A DNA stretch of 64,000 nt, taken from NCBI GenBank assembly GCA_963842725.1, contig CAWJHN010000004.1, positions 744,001 through 808,000 on the forward strand, in the 5' to 3' direction. Position 1 is the first letter of the stretch; each line of letters begins with the position of its first letter. Positions 34,601 to 42,714 of this stretch are shown one piece after another. Under the pieces are notes generated by a model. The model made no database searches. It was not told where the DNA came from and worked only from the letters and a program-made list of their open reading frames with translations. A program made the translations under genes and the position numbers. The DNA comes from UBA10649 sp963842725. GTDB lineage: Bacteria; Actinomycetota; Actinomycetes; S36-B12.

Positions 34601-34825
34601 ATCGACGCGGTGTTCGAGGCCGAAGGCCGGTTCGACGTCATCGACTGGAAGACAGGATCGGCCAGCCACCTCGATCCGATGCAGCTGGCGCTGTACCGCC
34701 TCGCCTGGTCGCAGTTGCGCGGGGTTCCGATCGACGAGATCGGCGCCGCCTTCGTGGTGGTGGGCACCGGCGAGGTGCTCCGGCCTGACACCTCGGCGGA
34801 GCTGTCCAGCCTCCTGAGCCTGTGA
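31613..34825 (+). CDS. adnB: AdnB-type helicase-nuclease subunit
   Basis: 1070 residues, partner of AdnA in end resection during recombination repair. UvrD-like motor: Walker A 'GAGSGKT' (40-46), Walker B 'LLDEYQDTS', 'GDPCQAIYGWRGAS', 'TVHKAKGLEFDYVFVPF', 'VAFTRAERGL'. C-terminal nuclease: 'RRGTEFHAWVETRYG' and the catalytic 'SGRIDAVFEAEGRFDVIDWKTG'. Unlike its partner it has no four-Cys cluster. The ATG overlaps the adnA stop (ATGA). Frame intact over 3.2 kb. Confidence 0.92.
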   Translation: MRAHDGLRRGVLDQAVGFALTDEQWAAVSASVDPAVIVAGAGSGKTTAMAARVAWLVGSGFTRPDGVLGLTFTTKASAQLLTSMRRTLSALAADGSAPAAADDLDPVGEPQVLTYHAFSARIVAEHGIRLGREPGARMLTDGARHQLAYRVVCRSSLPLSGFGRSPVAITGDVLSLDDELTELSISPEQLREFDEDLLSTLRSFEPLQRIGREMLAASGQRAVLADLVEHWRAAKAERDVMDFADQIRLAGDLVRQYPEIVADLRARFGFVLLDEYQDTSIAQRQLLQAAFGEGHSVMAVGDPCQAIYGWRGASVDNIDSFPDHFPAVAADGTTRRAARFVLSQNRRSGPAILEIANRTSAHLRTVHTGVAPLLAGDNGKGHGQVACALFDTSAQELDWLVQQVDATHARRDPRPVDWSRIAVLAATGRDLVAVDSALRRRGIPTQLVGAAALLAQPSVIDLRSMLELVHDPTANPAFVRLAAGPRWRIGARDLAALGDRAAHLAGGRRRTQETGIAAALDDAVSGSDVVESVSLSEALEDPGDPASYSLMARARFRAMADELRDLRRHAGEPLAELILRVMRTSGLEVEAALGPPEISAQQQHALAAFLDLAADFDELDGRLTLGAFLGRLRDAERFDIDLELDIAGPADAVQLLTVHKAKGLEFDYVFVPFVSAGAFPGGRGRPVWTTSARTVPWPLRTDSTDALDSFPSRDEGPRAKHHDEYRTVLREVAELENQRLAYVAFTRAERGLTVTGHWWGPTQTRPRGPDPFLETVRQACLDGAGLVVHWADAPADDAVNPEAAQGREPMAWPAPITPERQDRLDEACAQVTTVASLQQAIPGLDADLVASNDDHERARVANWDLLCAALVDEQRARTSRDRTVRLPGAVSASLLMRALREPAAVALDLVRPMPRPPAPAARRGTEFHAWVETRYGQQSLLDPDDLPGSADADIVSDQALAELKAAFERSPFAHRPPVAVEAPFALLVAGRVVSGRIDAVFEAEGRFDVIDWKTGSASHLDPMQLALYRLAWSQLRGVPIDEIGAAFVVVGTGEVLRPDTSAELSSLLSL

Positions 34826-34858
34826 CCCCGGGTCCCCGTGTTGGACCCGGGTGCCGCA

Positions 34859-36172
34859 TCAGTTGAGCGCGTCGGGGTTGCGTGCCTGCTGCTCGAAGGG
34901 GTCGGTCTCGGGGGTCGGGACGTCCACCGGCTCGGCGCTGTCCACGTCGGGTGCGGTCTCCGCGATGGCCTCGCCCGCCTCCTCGGTCGGCGTGCGGCGC
35001 ACGCCCACCAGTCCCCGCATCCACTCGCGGGCCGGCTCCTCCACGACGTGCCACATCAGCCACGCCAGCGCCAGGGCACCGACCACCAGGACGACGAACG
35101 CCAGTGCGTACAGCGGCCCGCCGTCGACACCGATGGCCCGCATCCCGGCCCGCCAGAGGCCGAACCACACCAGGTGGGTCATGTACAGCGAGTAGGAGAT
35201 GAAGCCCCCGAGCACCAGGGCCCGGGTCGACAGGAACCTGGCCAGGCCCCTGCGCGACAGGGCGAGGGCCCCGATCCACAGGATCAGCAGCGGCACGAGC
35301 AGCAGGTGGTAGTAGGGCGGGAGCGGCTCGGCGTCCCCGTCGAGTGCGACCTGCGGCGACTGAGCACCCGACCACTGGCCCAGGAACACCGCGCCGGCGA
35401 CCACGAGCAGGGGCAGGACGACCGACATGACGCTCGCGGTCCGCTCGATGCGCGGCGCCGCCGGCTCCGAGAGCCGGTCACCGGGCAGGAGCCGGCACAC
35501 GATCAGGTACGTGATCGCGCCCGCCGTGAACTCGGTGAGGATGCGGTACGTCGATCCCCAGTTGTCCGTGTAGTACGGATCCGACGTCGACAGGCCGTAG
35601 ACGACCAGGGGCGCCAGGGCCACCAGCCAGGCCAGGACAAGCCACGGCGTGGCGACCTTGCGATGCAAGGCCCACAGGACGAGCACGAGCAGCGGGAAGA
35701 TGAGGTACGCGAGCCACTCCATCGACAGGGACCAGGCCACGAAGTTCCAGCCGCGCTGGGGCTCGGGACCCCACTCCTGGATCAGCAGGAGGTTCTTCGC
35801 GAAGTCGACCGGGTTGAGCCAGTCGCGGTCGAGCTCCTCGCCGGTGACCTTGGCCTGCGCGACGACTGCTCCGCCGGCGATGAACATCATGACCAGGTGC
35901 ACCGGGTAGATGCGGGCCAGGCGCAGCCACCAGAAGTCGAGGGCGCCGCGCGTGCGCAGCGCGGGGCCGAGCCGGCGCAGGTAGGTATGGGTGAGGATGA
36001 AGCCGGACAGCGCGAAGAACAGGTCGACGCCGAGTCGGCCGACCCTCAGGACGTCCGCGAAGACGGGCACCAGCAGGTGAAGCGTGTTCAAGGGCCCCTG
36101 CAGGTGGTACAGCAGTACCCAGGCGGCCGCGACGAAGCGGATGCCGGTGAGTTGACGGATGAAGACGTTCAC
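34859..36172 (-). CDS. Acyltransferase family 3 (OafA/AT3) membrane protein
   Basis: 437 residues with about 10 membrane helices. AT3 landmarks: 'LTGIRFVAAAWVLLYHLQG' at the start with the catalytic-type His, 'GRLGVDLFFALSGFILTHTYLRR', 'FWWLRLARIYPVHL', and 'ISYSLYMTHL' near the end. These enzymes O-acetylate or acylate surface glycans or lipids using acyl groups from the cytoplasm. The last ~60 residues are an acidic, Pro/Glu-rich cytoplasmic tail. GTG 36172 start. No glycan biosynthesis genes adjoin it, so the substrate is unknown. Convergent with adnB. Confidence 0.9.
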   Translation of the reverse strand: MNVFIRQLTGIRFVAAAWVLLYHLQGPLNTLHLLVPVFADVLRVGRLGVDLFFALSGFILTHTYLRRLGPALRTRGALDFWWLRLARIYPVHLVMMFIAGGAVVAQAKVTGEELDRDWLNPVDFAKNLLLIQEWGPEPQRGWNFVAWSLSMEWLAYLIFPLLVLVLWALHRKVATPWLVLAWLVALAPLVVYGLSTSDPYYTDNWGSTYRILTEFTAGAITYLIVCRLLPGDRLSEPAAPRIERTASVMSVVLPLLVVAGAVFLGQWSGAQSPQVALDGDAEPLPPYYHLLLVPLLILWIGALALSRRGLARFLSTRALVLGGFISYSLYMTHLVWFGLWRAGMRAIGVDGGPLYALAFVVLVVGALALAWLMWHVVEEPAREWMRGLVGVRRTPTEEAGEAIAETAPDVDSAEPVDVPTPETDPFEQQARNPDALN

Positions 36173-36290
36173 GATGCGTCCCGGGGATAGGTTCCGGCCA
36201 TCGTGTCACGCGCCTCGCGCCGCGCCGCGGATTGGCGCACCGCCGCCCGGCGCCACGCCGCGGACATGGGGCGCAGGCGGCGGACGCGGT

Positions 36291-36296
36291 TAGGCT
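36291..36296 (+). promoter_or_regulatory. -10 element of a leaderless nudC
   Basis: TAGGCT ends 7 nt before the GTG at 36304, the spacing expected when transcription starts at the first base of the start codon. Confidence 0.55.
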
Positions 36297-36303
36297 CACG
36301 GGC

Positions 36304-37252
36304 GTGGACCCCGACCGCTACCTGCTCGACAACCTGATGCTCGCGAGGGGAGTGGTCGACCGCGCCGCCGTTCACCGCACCGATCCGGCCTGGCTGGCGG
36401 CCCGCCGCGCCGACCCGCGATCTCGGGTCCTTCGGGTGTGCGACGCCGCGACGCTGGTCGCCCGCAGCCCCGACGGTCGCGTCCACCTCGACCTCGAGCG
36501 CGCGGCCGACGTGCCGACCTCGACCGAGGTCACGTTCCTCGGCCTCGACGAGGGCGGCACGGCCTACTTCGCCGAGCACGTGGCCGAGCGGTCGCCGGAC
36601 GACGACCGGTGGGCCGACCTCCGCCAGGTCGGCGGCAGCCTCGACGCGCGCGACGCGGGCCTGATGGTCACCGCCGTCGCCCTCGACAACTGGCTGCGCG
36701 CGCACGAGCGGTGCCCCCGATGCGGCGCCCTCACCGAGTTCAGCGCCGCGGGCTGGTCGCGCCGCTGCCCCAGTGACGGCAGCGAGCACTTCCCGCGCAC
36801 CGACCCGGCCGTCATCGTGCTGGTCATCGACCGGCAGGATCGCGCGCTGCTCGGCCGCCAGGAGCGCTGGAGTCCCGGCTGGTTCTCGACGCTCGCGGGC
36901 TTCGTCGAGTCCGGGGAGTCCGCGGAGGCCGCCCTCCGGCGCGAGGTGCGCGAGGAGTCCGGAGTCGTGGTGGCCGACGGGCCCGACGACATCCGCTACC
37001 TGGGCAGCCAGCCGTGGCCGTTCCCCTGCTCGCTCATGCTGGGCTACCACGCCTGGACCGACCGACCCGAGATCACGGTGGACGGCGTCGAGATCGCCGA
37101 GGCCCGCTGGTTCACGCGTGCGGACCTGGCCGAGTCCTGCCGCTCGGGCGAGGTGCGGCTGCCCGCCGCCCGTCTCGATCGCCCGGCGCCTCGTCGAGCG
37201 CTGGTACGGCAGCGAACTGCCCGGCGAGTGGTCGCGACCTCTCGCCCGCTGA
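36304..37252 (+). pseudogene. nudC: NADH pyrophosphatase / RNA decapping NudC, C-terminus frameshifted (+1)
   Basis: Hydrolyses NAD(H) to NMN(H) and AMP, and removes NAD caps from RNA. Domains in order: N-terminal NUDIX-like domain, zinc ribbon starting 'CPRCGALTEF', 'HFPRTDPAVIVLVI', Nudix box 'GFVESGESAEAALRREVREESGV', and the family signature 'SQPWPFPCS'. Just after 'SGEVRLP' an extra C in the CCC at 37162-37164 throws the frame; read onward in the +1 frame the expected ending 'PPPVSIARRLVERWYGSELPGEW' appears and stops at 37252. With one base removed the protein is 315 residues, the normal size. As written, the chain would continue out of frame to 37275 with all catalytic residues present, so activity might survive. 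Confidence 0.9.
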
Positions 37253-37264
37253 GCCGCCCGCGGG

Positions 37265-37558
37265 CTACTCGGTGATGGTCTCCCACGACACGTTGCCTTC
37301 GGCGTCGTCCTCAGTGACCTTGATCTGGCCCGACGTGCCCTCGGCGTTCTCGACATCGCAGGTGAACGTGTAGCCCTGCTCGAGCGGCTGGTCCTCGGGG
37401 CACGTCACGGTCCACTCGCCGCCCAGTTGCTCGGTGAGCCCGCTCGAGATGCCGTCGGTCAGTTTCGTGTTGTCCAGGGTGCTCGCTCCCGAGCAGCCGG
37501 CAAGGAGTGCGGCGCTGGCGCAGAGGGCAGCAATTGCGATGGCGGGCCGAGTCCTCAC
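37265..37558 (-). CDS. DUF4333 lipoprotein
   Basis: 97 residues. Lipoprotein signal peptide with lipobox 'LLAGC' (Cys22), then one DUF4333 domain: 'LTEQLGGEWTVTCPEDQPLEQGYTFTCDVENAEGTSGQIKVTEDDAEGNVSW' with its conserved Cys pair, probably a disulfide. Surface-anchored, function unknown. GTG 37558 start. Next to the mycoredoxin gene on the same strand, with 79 bp between them. Confidence 0.88.
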   Translation of the reverse strand: MRTRPAIAIAALCASAALLAGCSGASTLDNTKLTDGISSGLTEQLGGEWTVTCPEDQPLEQGYTFTCDVENAEGTSGQIKVTEDDAEGNVSWETITE

Positions 37559-37637
37559 GGCGTTCCCTTCGGATGGTGGACGAAGTCGATCTGCGTCCTG
37601 AGGCGCACCCTAGCGCCGCGATCCGTGGTTGACGCGG

Positions 37638-37871
37638 CTACGCGGCCGCGAGCTTCTCCTTGACCTGCCCGATCGACGGGTTGGTCATGGCAGTGCCGTC
37701 CTCGAAGACGAGGGTGGGCACCGTCTGGTTGCCCCCGTTCACGGACTCGACGAGAGCCGCCGCTGCCGGGTCGAGCTCGATGTCGATCTCCTCGAAGGCG
37801 ATGCCCTCGCGCCCGAGCTGGGCCTTGAGCCGAGAGCAGTAGCCGCACCACACCGTCGTATACATCCGCAT
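37638..37871 (-). CDS. mrx1: Mycoredoxin Mrx1 (glutaredoxin-like)
   Basis: 77-residue thioredoxin-fold oxidoreductase that reduces mycothiol mixed disulfides. Active site 'TVWCGYCSRLK' with Cys9-X-X-Cys12, the CGYC variant of mycoredoxins, then the 'NQTVPTLVFEDG' cis-proline loop. Its position between nudC and uvrD2 matches Rv3198A. Its presence implies a mycothiol-based redox system, which supports the actinobacterial assignment. Confidence 0.95.
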   Translation of the reverse strand: MRMYTTVWCGYCSRLKAQLGREGIAFEEIDIELDPAAAALVESVNGGNQTVPTLVFEDGTAMTNPSIGQVKEKLAAA

Positions 37872-38051
37872 GGAACGGACGCTATCGGTACGCCCCCGAG
37901 GTCAGCATCTCGAAGGCCCGCAGATCGCTCGGCCGACGGTCCCGCATCGCGGCAGCCAGATACCCGAGACGGCCAGCCAGCCCTCCCGGGAACCGTGGGA
38001 TCGTCCGCGCCCGACGTCGGGGTCGGCGGGCCGGCATGCGAGCATCGCGCC

Positions 38052-40180
38052 ATGGCCGGTCACCTCCTCGGGCCCCTCGCTGGGCTCGATGACGAGCAGC
38101 GCGCGGTCGCCGAGGCCCTGAACGGCCCCGTCGTCGTCATCGCGGGGGCGGGCACCGGCAAGACCCGGGCCATCACGCACCGCATCGCCCACGGCGTCGC
38201 GACGGGCGAGCACGACCCGCGACGCACGCTGGCCGTCACCTTCACGACCCGCGCCGCCGGCGAGATGCGGTCGCGCCTGCGGGAGCTCGGGGTCGACGGC
38301 GTGCAGGTGCGCACGTTCCACTCGGCCGCGCTGCGACAGCTGCGGTTCTTCTGGCCGAGGGTCAGCGGCGGCTCCTTCCCCGAACTGCTGCCCAGCAAGG
38401 CCCGCATCGTGGCGGAGGCGGCGAGCCGGTGCCGGCTGCCGACGGACTCGGCGACGGTCCGCGACCTCGCATCCGACCTGGAATGGGCCAAGGTCAACTT
38501 CCTGGCGGGGCCGGCGATCGGCGAGCGGGCCACACGGATCGGCCGCAATCTCGCGGTCGACGGCGCCGAGCTCGCCGCGCTGCAGGCGGCCTACGAGGCC
38601 CTCAAGTCCGATCGTGGTCTCCTCGACTTCGAGGACGTGCTCCTGGTGACGGCCGGTGCGCTCGCCGAGCGCCCCGACATCGCCGATGAGGTGCGCGCGG
38701 CCTATCGGTGGTTCACCGTCGACGAGTACCAGGACGTCAATCCGCTGCAGAACCGGCTCCTGCGAGCTCTGGCTCGGTGACCGCGACGACCTGTGCGTCG
38801 TCGGTGACGCGAACCAGACGATCTACTCGTTCACGGGTGCGTCACCCGCGTACCTGACCGGCTTCCGGTCGACGTTCCCGGATGCCACCGAGGTGCGCCT
38901 GGTGCGCTGCTACCGCTGCACGCCGCAGATCGTCACCCTCGCCAATGCGCTCATCGGCGGGAGCACCGCTGCGGGCGGCGCGGGTGCGGCCGCCACCGAC
39001 CTCTCGGCACCGCTCGTGCTGCGCTCCCAGCGACCCGCGGGCGAGGAACCGACCGTCGAGGCCTGGAGCGATGACGTCGACCGAGGCCGAGCAGGTCGCG
39101 GCTCGGGCCCGCGCCCATCTGGCCGACGGCGTCCCCGCACGTGACATCGCCGTCCTCTTCCGGATCAACGCGCAGTCCGCCGCGCTCGAGGAGGCGTTCG
39201 CGGTCGCGGGCGTTCCGGTCGTCCTGAGGGGAACGGAGCGGTTCTTCGACCGGCCGGAGGTCCGCGAGGCGGTGACCCGGCTGCGCGGTGCCGCCCGTGG
39301 CGGTGCGGCCGCAGGCTCGCTCGGGGAGGAGGTGCGAGCGGTCCTGAGCGCGGTCGGCTGGACCCCCGAGCCGCCGCGCACGGCGGGTGCCGTCCGGGAG
39401 CGCTGGGAGTCGCTGGCCGCCCTCGCGACCCTGGCCGACGAGCTGGCCGAGCCGATGGCCGACTCGCTGCCGGCGTTCGTGACCGAGCTGGACGGGCGAG
39501 CCGAGCTGCAGCACGCCCCGGTGGCCGACGGCGTGACGCTCGCCTCGATCCACTCGGCGAAGGGACTGGAGTGGCCGATCGTGTTCGTCGTGGGCTGCAG
39601 CGAGGGCCTGCTGCCGCTGCAGTACGCCGAGACGGCCGTTCAGCTGGAGGAGGAGCGCCGGCTCGCCTATGTGGCGGTCACGCGGGCGGCCGACCGCCTG
39701 CACCTGTCCTGGGCCCGGGCCCGGCAGCCCGGCGGGCGGGCCGTCCGCTCCGTCAGTCCCTTCCTGGCCGAGGCAATGGCCGGCACGTCGGCTGCCGCGG
39801 AGGCCCTCTCCGGGGGGGTGGTGCGACGCGGTTCCGGTCGAGTGCGCGACGAGCGCACCCGCAAGGGTCCGGCCCGCTGCCGCGTGTGCCGCAAGGGGCT
39901 CGTCACCGCTCCGGAGCGGACCCTCGGCCGCTGTGCCAGCTGTCCGGCAAACCTTCACGAGGAGCTGCTCGAGGCCCTGCGGGCCTGGCGCCTGGACATC
40001 GCCAGGAGCCGGTCCGTGCCGGCCTACGTCGTCTTCACCGATGTCACGCTGATGGCGATCGCGGAGCAGGTGCCGGCCGACCTCGACGGCCTGGGCGCCA
40101 TTCCGGGCATCGGCCCGAAGAAGCTGGACCTGTACGGGGCCGACGTCCTCGCCCTCGTGCACACCCACGCCGACACCTGA
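38052..40180 (+). pseudogene. uvrD2: ATP-dependent DNA helicase UvrD2, broken by two +1 frameshifts
   Basis: SF1 helicase. Walker A 'GAGTGKT' (32-38), 'TFTTRAAGEMRSRL', 'FTVDEYQDVNPLQNRLL', then an extra C at about 38763 shifts the frame to 'ELWLGDRDDLCVVGDANQTIYSFTGA'; an extra G at 39079 (inside GTCGACC) shifts again to 'TEAEQVAARARAHLADGVPARDIAVLFRINAQSA', which runs to 40180. The last part has 'SIHSAKGLEWPIVFVVGCSEG', the UvrD2-specific tetracysteine motif ('CRVCRKG', 'CASCP') and an HRDC domain. Removing both extra bases gives 708 residues, close to M. tuberculosis UvrD2 (700), which is essential there. As written, only a 242-residue fragment could be made, so error or correction is likely. 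Confidence 0.92.
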
Positions 40181-40198
40181 CCCACCCACCCCGTCCGG

Positions 40199-40273
40199 CG
40201 CACCCGTCGACCTTGAGGTTGGCGGCGGAATCCGCGCAGCGGATCGCCGCCAACCTCAAGGTCGACGGGTGCG
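40199..40273. repeat. Long palindromic repeat, copy 2
   Basis: 75-bp inverted repeat between convergent uvrD2 and the ABC1 kinase gene. The core from GTCGAC to GTCGAC (40206-40266) matches copy 1 at 25155-25215 almost base for base, including the 2-nt bulge (GA here, AA there) and ATCCGC/GCGGAT tip. Here the stem extends another 7 bp outward (CGCACCC/GGGTGCG), giving 29 perfect pairs before the bulge. It probably folds as a bidirectional terminator-like hairpin. Confidence 0.9.
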
Positions 40274-40302
40274 TCGGGGTATCCGGGTGGCGGGGCTGCC
40301 GG

Positions 40303-41623
40303 TCAGGTGGGGTCGCGGACGAAGGACGGCACCCAGCGCTCGATCTCGCCGCGCATAGGCACCGTGGCATCGAGTTGGCACAGCACCGCGATGCACCCCA
40401 GCCACACCCGGTGGATCAGCGCATAGGACGGCGGCAGGTTGAGCTTCAGCGCGATGGTGAAGTCGGGATTGCGAACATCGTTCATGCGGCTGAACTGGCC
40501 TCGCAGCCACGGCCGGTTGAAGTGGAACTCCTCATGTCGGGCGGGCTCGACGAACGGGCTCAGGTAGTTGAGCACCTGCTCGGGGTCGACCTCGACGTTC
40601 GGGCGGATGAAGCCCTCGTCCCGCAGGCCCACCGCCACCGTCTGCGCGTCGCCCGACAGTGCGATGCGCAGGAGCGATGCCCATGGCGGTCGGCAGCCCG
40701 CCCGGAAGCTCGGCCACCGCCCCGAAGTCCAGGACGCAGAACTTGCCCTCGGCGGTCATGCGGAAGTTGCCCGGGTGCGGATCGGAGTGCAGCAGTCCGG
40801 CGCGCGCGGGTCCGGCCAGCAGGAATCGCTCGTAGAGCTCGCCGGCACGGTTGCGCTCCTCGACCGTCCCGTCCGTGATGATCGCCGACAGCGGCGTCCC
40901 GTCGACCCACTCGGAGACCAGCACGTGCGGCGCCCCCGCGAGGACGTGCGGGATGACGAACTCGGGATCGCCCTCGAACGCCACCGCGAAGGCCCGCTGG
41001 TTGCGCGACTCGCGCAGGTAGTCGAGCTCCTCGATCGCCCGCTCCTTGAGCTCCTCGAGCAACGGCTTGATGTCCATGCCGGGGATCCACGAGGCGAACA
41101 TCTTCCCCATGCGGGTCATCTGGTTCAGATCGGCGATGAAGGCCTTGTCGGCTCCGGGGTACTGGACCTTGACGGCTACCACGCGTCCGTCATGCCAGGT
41201 CGCCTTGTGCACCTGGCCGATTGACGCCGCCGCGGCGGGAGTGTCGTCGAACTCGGCGAATCGCGAGCGCCAGTCCGCCCCCAGCTCGTCGGCGAGGATC
41301 GCATGGATCGACTTCGCGGGCAGCGGGGGAGCGGCGTCCTGCAGCTTGGTCAGTGCCGCGCGGTAGGGACCGGCCAACTCCTCGGGCATGGCGGCCTCGT
41401 ACAGGCTCATGGCCTGACCGAGCTTCATGGCGCCGCCCTTGAGCTCGCCCAGGACCTTGAACACCTGCTCCGCGGTGCGCTGCTGCAGCTCGGCTGCGAC
41501 GACCTCCGCGGGCTTGCCGCCGATGCGCTTTCCGAATCCCCAGGCCGTGCGACCCGCGTAGGAAGCCGGCAGCGTCGCCAGCTTGACGCTGCGTGTCACG
41601 GCGTTCCGCGGGATCTCCGGCAC
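40303..41623 (-). pseudogene. ABC1/ADCK-family (UbiB-like) atypical kinase, frameshifted (+1)
   Basis: Homologue of Rv3197. Kinase-like ATPase of the UbiB/ADCK superfamily: 'LKGGAMKLGQAMSLYE' (the KxGQ motif that replaces a glycine-rich loop), 'DDTPAAAASIGQVHKATWHDGRVVAVKVQYPG', 'ERAIEELDYLRESRNQ', catalytic 'GLLHSDPHPGNF' and 'VLDFGAV'. At 40672 an extra base (C on the coding strand, after 'PTAMGIA') moves the frame; the remaining ~120 residues ('GLRDEGFIRPNVEVDPEQVLNYLSPF') follow in the next frame to 40303. Repair gives 439 residues, close to the mycobacterial 447. GTG 41623 start. All kinase motifs lie upstream of the shift. Cotranscribed with the ThiF-like gene 37 bp upstream. Confidence 0.88.
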
Positions 41624-41660
41624 CGGTCCATTGTGTCGCGCCACCCCCACGCCCGCTCGG

Positions 41661-42615
41661 TCAGCCCGCGGGCCACCGGCAGCCGCACAGCGGGTGCGCC
41701 GGCCGCGGGACCCAGCGGCCCACCCCGTCCGGCAGGTGCAGTTCGATCGCCCGATCTGCCCACAGCGCGGGATGCTCGGGTGCATCCGCCCACGCGCGCG
41801 CCAGCAGGGCGACGTGATCACCGCAGGCGCGCGCGAGCAGCGGGTCGATGGGCGGGGTCGCGAGGGCAGGCGCGGTCTGCGCCCACTGGACGGCTAGGAG
41901 CGGCCAGGCCCGGTCGGCGTCGCGGCGGTGCAGGTGCGCGCAGCGCAGGCAGCTAGTCGTCCCGGGCACCACGAGCGGACCAGCGGTCGCGCGTTCGCCG
42001 AAGAGCCCCGCGTGCAGGTGCGGCCGGTCCTGCAGGGGGTGGTCGAAGTGCGCCGGGACATCGGGGTGGTGGCTGTCGGCCAGGACGGCCAGCGTGGCGT
42101 CCGCCGCACTCCCGACCCGCAGGCCGGCCGCGTCCAGCGCCTCGAGGACGCGGTCGCGCAGCACTCCGGTGCCGAGCACGGCGACGACCATGGCGTCCCG
42201 CCGCGCGGTCGCCGTGAACGCGCTGTCGAGGTCGCGGTAGGTGCGCAGGGTCGCCCCGAAGCGTCGGGTGGCAGTGTCGCGCTGGTCGGCCGCCGCCCAT
42301 CGGACGGCGTCCGGGATCGCGGCCGCATCGTCAATGCACGCGGCGGCGCGCAGGGCCCGGAGCAGCCGTCGAGCCACGTCGACGGGGATCGGCAGCTCGC
42401 TGCTCGATCTCGTCCGGTGAGCGCAGGCCGTCCAGCGAGACCAGCCACGAGACGTGCGTCCGCTCGATTCGGTCGACGACGACGTCATCGCCGAGCTGCA
42501 CGCTCGAGCCGTCGCGCCACATGATCGGCACGTCGTCCCTCAGGCGGGGCCGTCGGATCCCCGCCAGCTCGGGCAGGAGCGTGCACCGGGATGGGGTCGA
42601 TTCGGTGGATGCCAT
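41661..42615 (-). pseudogene. ThiF/TOMM leader-binding-like protein, frameshifted (+1)
   Basis: After removal of one base, 317 residues. The first ~75 residues resemble a PqqD-like peptide-binding domain ('WRDGSSVQLGDDVVVDRIERTHVSWLVSLDGLRSPDEIE'); then an extra base at 42399 shifts the frame to 'ELPIPVDVARRLLRALRAAACIDD'. The second part is E1/ThiF-like with a weak Rossmann motif 'VVAVLGTGVLRDRVLEAL' and the segment 'VVPGTTSCLRCAHLHRRDADRAWP', typical of the 'TOMM precursor leader peptide-binding' family. A closing Cys pair ('HPLCGCRWP') may hold zinc. No precursor peptide, YcaO or dehydrogenase gene is adjacent, so a RiPP role is not supported. Lies upstream of ABC1 in the same transcript. 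Confidence 0.72.
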
Positions 42616-42701
42616 GGCCGGACGCTGCCGTGGGTGGCCTGTGGACGGACAGTGGCGATCCACAGGCCGTCTGCGGTAGGCGTACCCGGACCGGGCGGCG
42701 A

Positions 42702-42707
42702 TAGCGT
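42702..42707 (+). promoter_or_regulatory. -10 element of a leaderless gamma-glutamyltransferase gene
   Basis: TAGCGT ends 7 nt before GTG 42715. Just upstream, 42635-42668 holds an inverted CCTGTGGA/TCCACAGG pair facing the divergent ThiF-like gene. Confidence 0.5.
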
Positions 42708-42714
42708 GCGCACC

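Noticed and set aside
31322..34669. A 1115-codon minus-strand frame opposite adnA/adnB
   Set aside because: Same shadow effect; low-complexity translation and both genuine helicase genes occupy the other strand.
34838..36190. A 450-codon plus-strand frame opposite the acyltransferase 3 gene
   Set aside because: Antisense shadow with Gln/His/Asp-rich translation; the minus-strand protein has the AT3 motifs and membrane helices.
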